A stretch of DNA of 64,000 bases, taken from contig NZ_FNBN01000002.1 of assembly GCF_900102545.1 (NCBI RefSeq), positions 966,264 to 1,030,263 on the forward strand, in the 5' to 3' direction. The stretch comes from Chitinophaga filiformis (GTDB lineage Bacteria; Bacteroidota; Bacteroidia; Chitinophagales; Chitinophagaceae). The translations under genes and the position numbers were made by a program. The notes beneath the pieces are model-generated. The model ran no database searches. It worked only from the letters and a program-made list of their open reading frames with translations, and was not told where the DNA came from. Each line of letters starts with the position of its first letter. Position 1 is the first letter of the stretch. This document shows, piece by piece, positions 1 to 10,085 of this stretch.

Positions 1-310
1 AGTATTCTACTTTCAGATCTATTTCACACTTAAATGCTTTAGGCAATACAACCCCTAAGTCATGATACAACCCGAAGATGATAACATTACTTACCGTCTT
101 ATTATGGATCTTCTGCCAGTCATATACACTGTTGAGGAACTTTTCATCCTTCAGCGACAGTGTATCTCCTTTTTTGATCGCACCCTGCAACTGGTTCTGG
201 TAAGTCTCAACCGCATTGAAGGCCTTTGCCTGCAGCACACCGCAAAGCAAACAGGCGATCATCATCAGCTTCACCATTAATATTTTAGCGTAAACAGCAC
301 GCATATTCAT
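1..310 (-). CDS. Secreted protein, N-terminal fragment cut by window edge
   Basis: An open frame enters from the left edge on the minus strand. Several in-frame ATGs lie at 319, 310, 304 and 277; I favour 310 or 304, which give a hydrophobic leader (MVKLMMIACLLCGVLQAKA) followed by a mature part beginning FNAVETYQNQLQGAIKKGD. The stretch KAFKCEIDLKVEY near the edge looks like the beginning of a beta-rich surface protein. It is the last visible gene of the operon that contains the 2448-aa RHS-type protein and starts about 20 bp after the 261-aa gene. In related clusters this position can hold a further RHS-type giant, but that is inference; too little is visible to name a family. Confidence 0.6.
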   Translation of the reverse strand, partial: MNMRAVYAKILMVKLMMIACLLCGVLQAKAFNAVETYQNQLQGAIKKGDTLSLKDEKFLNSVYDWQKIHNKTVSNVIIFGLYHDLGVVLPKAFKCEIDLKVEY

Positions 311-330
311 TTTCAACATTGAGGTTAACA

Positions 331-1116
331 TTAGTCTTTAATCAATTCATAACCTTTCAATCGTCCGGAAGGCACCAGCTTTCCGTTAGTCATCGTCACA
401 TACCGGTCCATCCGCAAAAGGTCCTGTCTCACCACTCCTGGTTCATAACTGCGGACAGTCACTTTTAACAATTTATCTTTTGACATGTCCTCCAGCTCCA
501 TCGGGTTTGGCATACGCATCACCGCACGGCGGATAACGCCTGTGCTGTCAAAAGAAACGCGGTATTCGCGACAGCTGACATGTTTGTTATTGACCAGCGA
601 GATTTGTGTAAGAGAACCATCTGCGGTACGAGTCACATTGTATGTTTCTCTCGATAAGAAGGTCGCTTCCATATCGGGTGACATCCTTACCGGATTCACT
701 ACCTCTTTTGGCTCAGACACGAATATCTTCTTCATATCATGCGCTACAACAATGTAGGCGTCAGTCAATGAGATCATTTCATTATCACCCAACTGATAAT
801 ACCCCTGATTGCCCTGCCGGGTATAACAGAAATCTCCCTGCATGTTATTATCCTTGTCGCCCAGATCCTGTGCATCCATTGTTCCTGCGATAGTAATGTA
901 GGTAATAGTATCCCCCGCATGTAATAGCTTTGTCAACTCACTGAGGATGGCCTTCTGCTCTTTGCTATTTTCCTGAATCACAATTTTCTTCTCCTTTTTG
1001 GGAGGTCTGGGTCTGAACCATTCCCGGAAACCGGGAATAGTAGCAAACGCGCCTGAAGCAATCAGTAACACACCAACAGGTATAAGGATCTTTATATATT
1101 TAGCACTTAATTTCAT
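331..1116 (-). CDS. Membrane-anchored hypothetical protein, possibly LolA-like fold
   Basis: 261 aa. Residues about 7-26 form one hydrophobic segment, followed by a basic PRPPKKEKK linker and a soluble domain rich in beta-type strands. Phrases such as TITYITIAGTMDAQD and GDFCYTRQGNQGYYQLGDN resemble proteins of the LolA/outer-membrane-lipoprotein-carrier type that read out a deposited compound, but I do not recognise it firmly. It lies 18 bp after the 2448-aa gene and is probably co-transcribed with it. Its place between two surface proteins suggests a periplasmic or inner-membrane accessory role in their export or maturation (inference). Confidence 0.75.
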   Translation of the reverse strand: MKLSAKYIKILIPVGVLLIASGAFATIPGFREWFRPRPPKKEKKIVIQENSKEQKAILSELTKLLHAGDTITYITIAGTMDAQDLGDKDNNMQGDFCYTRQGNQGYYQLGDNEMISLTDAYIVVAHDMKKIFVSEPKEVVNPVRMSPDMEATFLSRETYNVTRTADGSLTQISLVNNKHVSCREYRVSFDSTGVIRRAVMRMPNPMELEDMSKDKLLKVTVRSYEPGVVRQDLLRMDRYVTMTNGKLVPSGRLKGYELIKD

Positions 1117-1134
1117 GGTATAGCAATATTTTCA

Positions 1135-4100
1135 CTAGTTAGCTTTACGATATGCTGAACGGCTTTCTTTAATTGTCATAATACCTCTTTCTGTCTCTTT
1201 CTTCACACGGATCAATGTACCCTCGTCGTCATACTCATAGAAAGTAGCATAGTTATTCTCATCCATTTCCGCCATTACACGCTGCGTCTTGTCGTCGTAT
1301 GTGAAGGTCTTCAGCTGACCGTCATATGGGAAGATCCTGATATCATCTATCTTCACATTATTACCTCCCAATACAACCGTTATCTCTTCCAACTGATTGC
1401 CCAGGGTCCACGCTGGGATATCCAATGTACCCTCTACCAGCTTCCAGCCTTCTACAACCGCCTTCTTTCTGAGCGTCGTCACATCGTGATTATTCACTTT
1501 CAATGTAATGCCAGTACCAGGGCCGGATGGATTACTATCTTTTACCCAGGCAGAGAAGATATACTTATTGCCGGTCACGGGATTGAATCCTCTTAATCCG
1601 AGCCAGCCGTCCAGTTTCTGATAATATTCACCCTTTGCATTATTAGCGATGTAAATACCAGGTGAATGCTCATCCCTGAAAACATAAGCTTTCAATTCAA
1701 TCGATCCATTCAACTTTAAACTATAGTTGCCACTATGTGCATCCTGATCATCCAGGTTATTCGCATAGTCGTCTCCCAGTGCATTTCTGATATTAAACTT
1801 ATCTGGTTCGCATGGTCTTACATCTACACACTTATCATTGAACTTATAATCATCAAAACCGTCATAAAATATCTCCCGCTGACGCATGTTTGCCCCTACG
1901 GCTAGCGGCAGACTGGACTTGAAGCTATAACGCGCTGCACTGTAACGGTTCAAAGCATCCTTGTTCTCAAGATCCTGGGAATATTTATCATACATCGTCA
2001 TTGTGTTTGATGTTACCCATTCAATGTTCGTTGCTATACTCCAGCCATTGTTGTATACCCAGAATGCATAGAACTTCCCGTAGTAGCCATTCTTGCGCAA
2101 GCCTGCGCTACCGGTAGGATTGGTAACCAGGTCCTGACCTGAGCGGCTGGTAAGCCATGCCATTTGTTTATATGGCAGCCAGTTGCCCAGGTAACCCATC
2201 AGATAGGGGTTTACTGCAACGTCGTGTGATATGCTGGCACATTGGAAAGTACCGGAACAAACATCAACAGTACCGGATGGACATGTATACCTGCGTTTAA
2301 TGATCTGCCCTGCGCTATTTTTCACATAGGTATCAGCAGGTTTACCCCACATACCTATTGTAGTATATATTGGATTGTAGATGGTCTGTTTTAGCTCAGC
2401 GATTGTATTATCATATACCTCCACACCAACAGCATGCTTAGGGTCGCTACCAATCGCTTCAATAGTCAGTACATGCTGTCCTGCCGTGAGGTTAACAGGG
2501 AAGATCTTCCATTCTTCATAAGGGTATGGACCAGGATTAAAAATTCCCTGCCGGACTATAGACTTGATCAGAACACCATCCAGGTAAATGTATGCGCTGC
2601 TATGAGCACCGACGCCCATATAGTAGGTTTTGGTTGCTGGCACCTTCAGACAGGTGTTGATCCCTATTCGTGAATCACCGAAGTTTCCGTTTAGCCATAT
2701 ACCCGTAGCGTTTAATCTTCCACACCAGTTAGCCACCATGCTGACAGATGCATTTCCTCCTGACAAGCGGCTTGTGCTACCTCCTGTACAGCTGTCCGTT
2801 CCCCAGAAAGGATTCCTGGCTATATCCACAAGCTGATCATTCTCATTGTAGAACCTTGCTCCCAGGTGCGAATAGAGAGAATCTTTCGTTCCTGGTTGAA
2901 CACTCAATGCCGTATCGGGATTCTCAACAGGCCCGTTAACCGGTACACAAGCCGTACCATCCGCACTTGGTGCATATCCCGGAGGACATGCCCCTTTCGC
3001 CGTTGAACCACAATCCGGAAAGCCATTCATGACGCTGATCTCTTCACCATCAGGGCATATATAGTTACCATTTACGCGTTTCCCGTTGTCATCCAGTTCA
3101 TACAGGTACACGTTAGGATCACCCTTCAGCCTGGCTGTTGAAAATATAATAGAAGGATCAATAGCGTCTTTATTACCGTTATACAGGGTGGTCATATCAG
3201 CGGTGTATATTTCTGCTCCCACTGTTCGTCCGTCATCTGCCCACGCTTCAACACGAATATTGTGTTTGCCGGCTGATAAATGGTACTTTACCAGGGCCCA
3301 TATTTCATAGCTCTCTACACGAATGTCCTCAGACCAGGCAACCTTTACTCCATCAATAAGTATTCTTATTTTCTTGGTACCCCCGATACCAACAAATACA
3401 TCCTTCTCAGTTTCCAGGGTCAGCAATTCCTCCGCTCCCCACCAACGGCTATCAGGTATTCCCTGCAACCAGATACCAACGTTATCCAGCTTTGAATGCC
3501 AATAGCCAGCACCACTTATACCTATATTGTTTGGATCATTAAAATTATAGAAATGTCCCCCTTGTTTACCATAGTCTGGTGAAGATCCTCCCGGCCTGAT
3601 AGTATCTGTAAAAGCACTATTTGTCATACCAGGCTTATAACAAATACCATCCGCACGCTCTTCATAACCTTCAGGACAGCTCTTATAATTACAATCCGTT
3701 ACCTGGCCCCAGGCCTCATCGTATAAAACAGCTGTTGCATTCAGAATTTTATATCCTGACAGGTCCTCATTACTTAAAAACTTCAGCTTATTATTGACAA
3801 TCGGGTTCTCCAGACTTGTAATAGCAGTAGCAGGTGCTGATAGTATATTGCGATAACCTGAGCGACAAATTTTCACCAGTCCATTCTGCGCACGGGCCAA
3901 TCTACCTGTTCGTTCTATCAGGCGAAGGGACTTATTACCTGCTCCATCAGTAGAATTTATCACCCAGGTATGATATCCTGTATTAATATTTATCAATTCA
4001 TCCCCTGCTGTGAGAAATGGTCGGAAGTCAGCCTTTGGAATGCCATTGTCATCTGTAGCGAAATTTGTGAATACTGTTCCCAGCGTCTTATATGCCATTC

Positions 4101-7100
4101 CCATTTGACTATACATCCAGTAAGCTGGGATATTCACAGTATAAACAGGATCGTCGAATTCGTTCGCCGATTGGGTCAGAACAGGCTCTCCTGAATATTT
4201 ATCATAAAGCAGATAGGAAGCAGTACTCGTAGAGCCATTTATCCGCTTCACTATCTTATTGATCAATCCATAGTATTGAACCGTCTTCAATACAGCAGAT
4301 GAACGGAATAAACGGTAGTCGTCATTCTGCGCCCAGGGGAAATGCGGCAGAGGTAGCGGGAAACCATTAAAAGGAATCACATCCATCCCAAGGTTAATGC
4401 TCTTTCCTTTATTCTTCATTTCCGACTGACGCATATCAGTGATCATCTCGATGTCGCGGCCAATGGTCTTACCTTTCGTGATGGTGCCAGTGTTATCCAC
4501 TACATCTACTATGTTTTTAAGTCTTTGTGTCCCTCCGGATTCTTCTGCATTATAGAAATACTCCGTGGATGATATCTCCTGACCTGACTGATTAAATACT
4601 CTTTCCGCCTTCTCTTTTCCATGCATATCATTCAGGAAAACTACGTACCCCTGAGACATGCTCTGTTCATAAATAGAATTACTTCCAAAGACAGCAGACC
4701 AGGCGCTCGGTTTATGCAGATACTTCTGTATGGGTGTTTGCTGAACGAATACAGGAAATTCTTTCGCTGTATAAAACTCGTAACTCATCCATCCGGTCTT
4801 ATTTTGCTCGTCTCTTTCCCCATCTGGCCCGAGATTACGGACTCTCACTTCTCTATATCCCACAACCGGCGCGGGGTATAAGGACTCTGCCAAAGGCTCT
4901 TCCAGGTAAAAAAAGTTATCTAATGCCCATTTCACTTTCTGGGTATATTTAACCGGCTGTCGCACCGGGTTCTCATCTCCTCCTACGGCAGGTTCATAAG
5001 AAGCCACGCCACTGCTGATCAGCTGATCCCCTCTCCACGTTGTATAGTCATATTCCTGCCCATAAGTTGCCTGACTTTCTCCTTCCACCATGCCATTCCA
5101 CCGGTCTGACATTGTAATTTTCTTAACTCTCAGACCTCCTCCCAATTTCCTTCCATTCATTTTTGCAATACGGGCAAAGCTTTTATTCAGCTTCACTTTA
5201 CTTGCAAACTTCTTTCTCTGTGCTTTCTTATTGAAACTCTCCCACAGCTCAGAAAGATTGGAAGTGGCATTGGCAATTGCAGTTACGATAGCAATAACCG
5301 GTTTATCATCCGTGATACGGCTCTTATACCCTGGATAGGCATATCTCGGGTACTCCAATCTCATTCTTTGCCATGCAGCAGCGGCAAATGGATTAACCGT
5401 CACACCTCCTTCCGTATCATCTTCAAATGTTACTGTAGCTATTCCATTGCTTACTTTCGCGTCTCTGATCTTTGCATAACAGGGAACAAAATCGTACTTC
5501 GAATCATCGGTTGATGACACCGCATCTGTAACATTGACAAACAGTTTGCAATAGAGATATTCTTCCCCATTAAGACACTTATCCAGGAAATCCTGTCTGT
5601 CTGTTGTACTAAATCCTGTATCGTCTATCTTTATATCAAAAGTCCTTGCATTTAGCAGATTATCAATCGGGTTTCCATCTTTATCATACATTGCCTGTAT
5701 TTTACTCATATCCATCGCCTTCCTGTCCTGTACATAGGCATAGTCGTCCGATTCGTATGTGACGTCAATGACACCTCCTGTCGGTAATGCAATCTCTTTC
5801 AGTTGCCACATACCTGCATTTTTCGCAGCATCAGTGCTATCATGTGCGCTATAAGGGTATTCATCACTTCTTAAATCGCCGAAACCATCTTTGCTATTGG
5901 TCCCCGCCGGTTTAAGCGTACCCCAACGGTCTGTTGACATATAGGCATAGCGTTGCCCCTCATTATACGCAAACACATATTTGTGATGCTGGCCTTTATC
6001 CGAACTGCCATATTTGAAATAGACGCTGTCCAGCGTCAACTTTCCCAATTTTGAATTAGGTAAGCCAGGACATAACTTATAGCTATAGCAAAATACGACT
6101 GTCTTAACAGGTGTGGTCAGATCATTCTTCGAGTATAGCCTGATTTCCCTCAGTCGACGCTGTTTAACAGTAGTATCCTGCACACCTAACCAGTTACAGC
6201 CAAGCGCATCGTCACGATCGTCTGTGATGAAATATGCGATCATTGTTTTAGACTCAATGGAATGCAAATACCACAATTCCTTTTCACCATATACGAATGA
6301 TCCTTTGTTATCATCCGGGTCAGCATTTAAGCCACGATTAAATTGCGCCTGGAGAGAATCCTTTCCATATGGAGTACGCCAACGGAAATTCGAATCCAGT
6401 TTAGAGTAGTTGAATTTAAAAGCAGTTCCCCGGTCGTCCTCCGTAATACCATCATCTGTCATGTCTACATAATCCGGTGATAATATGCCGGTAAGCAGAT
6501 AAGATGTGGCGTAAGCGGGTTGGGATTCTTTATGATAATATTGATCAGTGGAAGTTGAGGAACGATAATCAATCTGCCTGTCCGTGTTCATCCCAAATGT
6601 TGCCAGATTGGAGGAGTCTTCAACAGTAGTTCCTTTCGCTAATGCAAATGTGTATTCATCCTGCCGTCTATTATAAACAGGTATTCCATATACCATTCGC
6701 TTACCGTCATCTCCGGTAATGGACATTTCAGAAATATGATGTGCCTTGCGGAATGTGTCTACTCTCGGCAAGTCATCGTGTGACATCTTATTGCAGGACG
6801 CCGGAGTAAATGCGCCATATTGATTCAGATCATAACTTCTGATCTCCTTGTCAAGCCCTGCTTTAGTTGCCTCTTTGGCCGTCAGATAGGTCACCGCGGT
6901 GCGACGTACCTGTCTGCCATCCTTTTTATACGCAGAATCAGAAGTTACTGTTCCCCATATGGTTGAGGTCAATTTGCCCTCTGCTTCCTTTTTTATCAAC
7001 GGTACGCTAACAGGATCTTCCCCCAGTATTCTGGCCAAAAAAGCCGAATCGTCCACATGTTTCTCACCTACCTGCTGAAAATATGCAGGTTCCTCTTCCA

Positions 7101-8481
7101 ATGTCCCCTTTTTTGCAAAATCACCCTTCTCAAGAAAGCGATTATCTTCCTTCCATTTGCCATTTGTATTTGTAATATCCTGCAGAAATACTGAAGTTCC
7201 TCCATGAAAGTAGGCGCCTGCACCATATTCTGTGCTAAAAGACTTGTTATCAGAGATGTCTTTGGTTTCATTATCGAAAACAATACCACTACTATGCCTG
7301 TATAAACGAATCTGTCCTCCCCCGAACTGATTGCTGTAAGAAAATAAATCGGGGGTGGCAACTGGCACAGCCAGATTATTCATCTCCGGGATCACAGGAT
7401 TATCTTTCTCTCTCATGAAATCCATCAGGGCGTCAGGCTTGTCGGAACCATTCTGCGCATACAGCAAACCATAGGCGCTGCTTTTCTTTGTCCTGTCCAG
7501 TACTTCACGTTTCGTTTTATATCCCGTTACACCGGCGCCGGTGAAAATACCTACAGCCGCTCCACCAATGTCGCCACTGTATGTTGAGTTCGTTGATTTA
7601 AAAGTGATGTTGCTTTTGGGATAAAAAGGCGGAGTATTATAGCTCACAGAAGAACCGAGCCCCGCAATAGAAGCACCACCAGTTTCCTTATGATTTATTT
7701 CCGCTCTATCCTTGATCTCCTTCCATTCGTTTGTCCCGTTTATCGAAAAAGATGATCCAAGCGTCAATCCCTTCAGCCCTTCTCTTGTATTAAAACCAAG
7801 ACTCAAAGTACCCGATAAAGACGTGGAATTCTTAACATCCTTCGAATATGCGAGTGACACGGAAATATTTGGAGTAACAGAAACACCATCTGCTGTGCTG
7901 GATGTCAACCCTAAACCCGCGCCAACACCAGGCGTCAAGGAACCAGAATTGGCTAATGTCAATGAGGCACCCGCGTTGGCCCCAATTTCTGCACCATATC
8001 CTGTATAGTTATCGCAAAATACACCTAATGATAACGAGCCCTGAACTCCTTCGCCAAAAATTTCACCCCGCAGAGTCAATTTCCCTCCACCTGTGATCTT
8101 TGGCTTCATGTAGCTCTCAGTAGTCACTGCATCACCATTCGCATCATCAGCAATACCTCTGATATTACGGTTCATCGCTCCGACGTTCAGGTTCCAGCCA
8201 AGTCCTACCCAGCTGGCTTCATCATCCATTCCGGAACCCGACTGATAGTTCAGGTTCACAGGATAGCCTCCCACGTCAAGCAGGGGAATGTTATACTTAA
8301 AATCACCTGTAAACAGGTCCACCATATCACTGGTTCCTGCGGCCTGAAACTGTTTACTTTCGGGTTGCACAGGTCCTGAGGTCAATGCCCAGGCTACAGT
8401 GGGCATCAGCCCCTGCACTAATAACAAAACAAGAAAAAAACAAGCGATCCGTACACGGGTACGCGCATTTCTGATCATCAT
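1135..8481 (-). CDS. Giant RHS/YD-type secreted protein with PA14-like modules
   Basis: 2448 aa. Residues 1-33 are a signal peptide. Residues 35-110 carry the N-terminal signature of Bacteroidota RHS-type giants (FTGDFKYNIPLLDVGGYP, then SWVGLGWNLNVGAMNRN). A Gly/Ser-rich beta region follows to about residue 320. Residues about 1650-1770 and 1900-2030 are two related PA14-like/sugar-binding-type modules (FVGIGGTKKIRILIDGVKV and YYMGVGAHSSAYIYLDGVL). Short Cys motifs (CPEGYEERADGICY, CPPGYAPSADGTAC) recur between them. Residues about 2220-2350 look like a carbohydrate-binding jelly roll, and the last 60 residues are YD-like (FTYDDKTQRVMAEMDENNY). No toxin domain or RHS core-cleavage motif is visible at the C terminus. 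The start ATG overlaps the stop of the preceding lipoprotein gene, implying coupled translation. Likely an outer-surface or secreted adhesin/encapsulating protein. Confidence 0.85.
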   Translation of the reverse strand: MMIRNARTRVRIACFFLVLLLVQGLMPTVAWALTSGPVQPESKQFQAAGTSDMVDLFTGDFKYNIPLLDVGGYPVNLNYQSGSGMDDEASWVGLGWNLNVGAMNRNIRGIADDANGDAVTTESYMKPKITGGGKLTLRGEIFGEGVQGSLSLGVFCDNYTGYGAEIGANAGASLTLANSGSLTPGVGAGLGLTSSTADGVSVTPNISVSLAYSKDVKNSTSLSGTLSLGFNTREGLKGLTLGSSFSINGTNEWKEIKDRAEINHKETGGASIAGLGSSVSYNTPPFYPKSNITFKSTNSTYSGDIGGAAVGIFTGAGVTGYKTKREVLDRTKKSSAYGLLYAQNGSDKPDALMDFMREKDNPVIPEMNNLAVPVATPDLFSYSNQFGGGQIRLYRHSSGIVFDNETKDISDNKSFSTEYGAGAYFHGGTSVFLQDITNTNGKWKEDNRFLEKGDFAKKGTLEEEPAYFQQVGEKHVDDSAFLARILGEDPVSVPLIKKEAEGKLTSTIWGTVTSDSAYKKDGRQVRRTAVTYLTAKEATKAGLDKEIRSYDLNQYGAFTPASCNKMSHDDLPRVDTFRKAHHISEMSITGDDGKRMVYGIPVYNRRQDEYTFALAKGTTVEDSSNLATFGMNTDRQIDYRSSTSTDQYYHKESQPAYATSYLLTGILSPDYVDMTDDGITEDDRGTAFKFNYSKLDSNFRWRTPYGKDSLQAQFNRGLNADPDDNKGSFVYGEKELWYLHSIESKTMIAYFITDDRDDALGCNWLGVQDTTVKQRRLREIRLYSKNDLTTPVKTVVFCYSYKLCPGLPNSKLGKLTLDSVYFKYGSSDKGQHHKYVFAYNEGQRYAYMSTDRWGTLKPAGTNSKDGFGDLRSDEYPYSAHDSTDAAKNAGMWQLKEIALPTGGVIDVTYESDDYAYVQDRKAMDMSKIQAMYDKDGNPIDNLLNARTFDIKIDDTGFSTTDRQDFLDKCLNGEEYLYCKLFVNVTDAVSSTDDSKYDFVPCYAKIRDAKVSNGIATVTFEDDTEGGVTVNPFAAAAWQRMRLEYPRYAYPGYKSRITDDKPVIAIVTAIANATSNLSELWESFNKKAQRKKFASKVKLNKSFARIAKMNGRKLGGGLRVKKITMSDRWNGMVEGESQATYGQEYDYTTWRGDQLISSGVASYEPAVGGDENPVRQPVKYTQKVKWALDNFFYLEEPLAESLYPAPVVGYREVRVRNLGPDGERDEQNKTGWMSYEFYTAKEFPVFVQQTPIQKYLHKPSAWSAVFGSNSIYEQSMSQGYVVFLNDMHGKEKAERVFNQSGQEISSTEYFYNAEESGGTQRLKNIVDVVDNTGTITKGKTIGRDIEMITDMRQSEMKNKGKSINLGMDVIPFNGFPLPLPHFPWAQNDDYRLFRSSAVLKTVQYYGLINKIVKRINGSTSTASYLLYDKYSGEPVLTQSANEFDDPVYTVNIPAYWMYSQMGMAYKTLGTVFTNFATDDNGIPKADFRPFLTAGDELININTGYHTWVINSTDGAGNKSLRLIERTGRLARAQNGLVKICRSGYRNILSAPATAITSLENPIVNNKLKFLSNEDLSGYKILNATAVLYDEAWGQVTDCNYKSCPEGYEERADGICYKPGMTNSAFTDTIRPGGSSPDYGKQGGHFYNFNDPNNIGISGAGYWHSKLDNVGIWLQGIPDSRWWGAEELLTLETEKDVFVGIGGTKKIRILIDGVKVAWSEDIRVESYEIWALVKYHLSAGKHNIRVEAWADDGRTVGAEIYTADMTTLYNGNKDAIDPSIIFSTARLKGDPNVYLYELDDNGKRVNGNYICPDGEEISVMNGFPDCGSTAKGACPPGYAPSADGTACVPVNGPVENPDTALSVQPGTKDSLYSHLGARFYNENDQLVDIARNPFWGTDSCTGGSTSRLSGGNASVSMVANWCGRLNATGIWLNGNFGDSRIGINTCLKVPATKTYYMGVGAHSSAYIYLDGVLIKSIVRQGIFNPGPYPYEEWKIFPVNLTAGQHVLTIEAIGSDPKHAVGVEVYDNTIAELKQTIYNPIYTTIGMWGKPADTYVKNSAGQIIKRRYTCPSGTVDVCSGTFQCASISHDVAVNPYLMGYLGNWLPYKQMAWLTSRSGQDLVTNPTGSAGLRKNGYYGKFYAFWVYNNGWSIATNIEWVTSNTMTMYDKYSQDLENKDALNRYSAARYSFKSSLPLAVGANMRQREIFYDGFDDYKFNDKCVDVRPCEPDKFNIRNALGDDYANNLDDQDAHSGNYSLKLNGSIELKAYVFRDEHSPGIYIANNAKGEYYQKLDGWLGLRGFNPVTGNKYIFSAWVKDSNPSGPGTGITLKVNNHDVTTLRKKAVVEGWKLVEGTLDIPAWTLGNQLEEITVVLGGNNVKIDDIRIFPYDGQLKTFTYDDKTQRVMAEMDENNYATFYEYDDEGTLIRVKKETERGIMTIKESRSAYRKAN

Positions 8482-8981
8482 ATCTTCAGACTTAAAGAAT
8501 CAATATGGGCAATAGCACTTCCTTTCAGCGGGAAGGAAATGAACTGGTGTGTGAATAGCCAGTCCCTGAATAAAAGTTTACAATCCGGTTGAGCATATAC
8601 CTTTGCACGGTCAAAAACCAGCATATATTCTACGCCGTTGACAGTACCATTGGCAACACGTGTAATGTCCACAGCACAAATGGTATCCGTCATATTTACC
8701 AGCGAAAAGAGTGTATCCAGTCCATAGCTGTAACTAAGATCACTGGTTCCCTTCATGGGGGCGCCGGCGTTGTTAGCAACATTCAACCGGAAGTATACCA
8801 GAGAAGTATCCTCTCCGGCGCCTCGATCAGATGGCATGTATTGCAAGCGGAATACATAGTCATTGACATTTTTCTCCTGTACCAGCTCATTATCCTTCAT
8901 GGATTGTATAACATCCCTTCTGCTGGCGCCACAGGCACAGACTAACAGGATGAAACATCCGGCTATAAAATGCTTTATCAT
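8478..8981 (-). CDS. Small predicted lipoprotein
   Basis: 167 aa from the ATG at 8981 (a GTG three bases upstream is also open). The N terminus MIKHFIAGCFILLVCACGAS ends in a lipobox-like VCAC, so it is probably a lipoprotein. The rest is a beta-rich soluble domain (YVFRLQYMPSDRGAGED, YMLVFDRAKVY) that I cannot assign to a family. The start overlaps the stop of the 365-aa gene (TGATG) and its own stop overlaps the start of the giant RHS-type gene (ATGA), so three consecutive proteins are probably made in step. Co-translation with the giant suggests a secretion partner or surface-anchoring subunit (inference). Confidence 0.8.
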   Translation of the reverse strand: MIKHFIAGCFILLVCACGASRRDVIQSMKDNELVQEKNVNDYVFRLQYMPSDRGAGEDTSLVYFRLNVANNAGAPMKGTSDLSYSYGLDTLFSLVNMTDTICAVDITRVANGTVNGVEYMLVFDRAKVYAQPDCKLLFRDWLFTHQFISFPLKGSAIAHIDSLSLKI

Positions 8982-10078
8982 CACTCCTCTGGTTGTTTAT
9001 AAATAAATCTCAATTGTTTCTGTTCTCCGGATGGTAGTTTCACATCCATGATGTAGAAATAACCATCTACAAAACCACTCTTACCCGACAAGTCGATCAC
9101 TACCTGGTTCATACCTCTGGCTACCTTCACTGTGGGGAGCTTCTTTATATGCTGGTCTGGTTTTGTCAGACATTGAATACTGTATTGCAGTTTGGTTGCT
9201 GCATAAGTATTGTTGAATGCAAACAGTAATTGTCCGCGGGCGATATAGAAGTTTCCTTTCGTCAGGTCTTCCAGGTTACGGAATGCATCCGGAACCGGAT
9301 CAACAGGAGGTTTTTCACACTCTACGGTGAAGTCCCATATTTCTGACTCTGCCAGCAGCAGTTCATTCTTGTAGGCTGATACCTGCCAGGCATATTTCTT
9401 ACCTTCTTCCAGCTGGTTGGCCATTGAAGGATATAATAGTACCGGCATTGGGATCTGACGTTGGTTGATAATAGCGAGGTTCATGCGCAATGCTTCCGCA
9501 CGTTGCTGATCTTCTTTTACCTCGACGAGCAATAAGCGGTACATTACACCATTCACTGCAGGCATCAACGGCTGCCAGGAGAACGTAGGCCGTTTGTCGC
9601 AGAGCTTATCACCGTCATAAGGCTGTATCAGCTGCATAGCACTGAATGGCTGCAGATTATAACTGAAACATTGTTCCTCCAGTGGCGCTGTGCTATGACT
9701 GCCACCTTCATACAACTGGAAACAATAGTCATAGTCGCCCTCAGGGAAGAAACCACTCTGCCTTACGATGGTGGCTATTTTACTACTCCCAAACGATACG
9801 ACTGCATTATATACTGCTCCCGGAGGTACCGTATTCATACCCGGCATCAATTCAAACGGGTTGGTACGAATTGTTACCACCGCTCCCGATTTTGCTTCTG
9901 TAATATTGATCACAAGATTGACCGTCTGGCGGGCAGCAGGATTACTCACTCTCACTTTATAGACATTCTCCAGTGTACGTCCCTGGATCTCGGGCATAAA
10001 GGCGAATGTGATCTGCGCTTTCAGGGGCAACAACACACATAATAACAGCCCTGTCAATAATATTCTATATCCTTTCAT
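8981..10078 (-). CDS. Secreted TANFOR-type protein
   Basis: 365 aa with a signal peptide (MKGYRILLTGLLLCVLLPLKAQ). The N-terminal 150 residues have the pattern I associate with TANFOR-domain proteins of Bacteroidota: the opening ITFAFMPEIQGRTLENVYKV and the phrase PEGDYDYCFQLYEG. Residues about 150-255 resemble a fibronectin-like fold (RPTFSWQPLMPAVNGVMYRL, YAWQVSAYKNELLLAESEIW), and the last 90 residues form another beta domain. Such proteins are typically found beside RHS-type giants and barrel proteins, as here. A surface or periplasmic assembly role is inferred. The family label comes from memory and needs a profile search. Confidence 0.7.
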   Translation of the reverse strand: MKGYRILLTGLLLCVLLPLKAQITFAFMPEIQGRTLENVYKVRVSNPAARQTVNLVINITEAKSGAVVTIRTNPFELMPGMNTVPPGAVYNAVVSFGSSKIATIVRQSGFFPEGDYDYCFQLYEGGSHSTAPLEEQCFSYNLQPFSAMQLIQPYDGDKLCDKRPTFSWQPLMPAVNGVMYRLLLVEVKEDQQRAEALRMNLAIINQRQIPMPVLLYPSMANQLEEGKKYAWQVSAYKNELLLAESEIWDFTVECEKPPVDPVPDAFRNLEDLTKGNFYIARGQLLFAFNNTYAATKLQYSIQCLTKPDQHIKKLPTVKVARGMNQVVIDLSGKSGFVDGYFYIMDVKLPSGEQKQLRFIYKQPEE

Positions 10079-10085
10079 ATTGCTG

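Noticed and set aside
1135..8481. Polymorphic toxin domain at the C terminus of the RHS-type giant
   Set aside because: The end is a YD-like stretch followed by a short basic tail; no catalytic toxin domain or RHS core autoproteolysis motif is visible.
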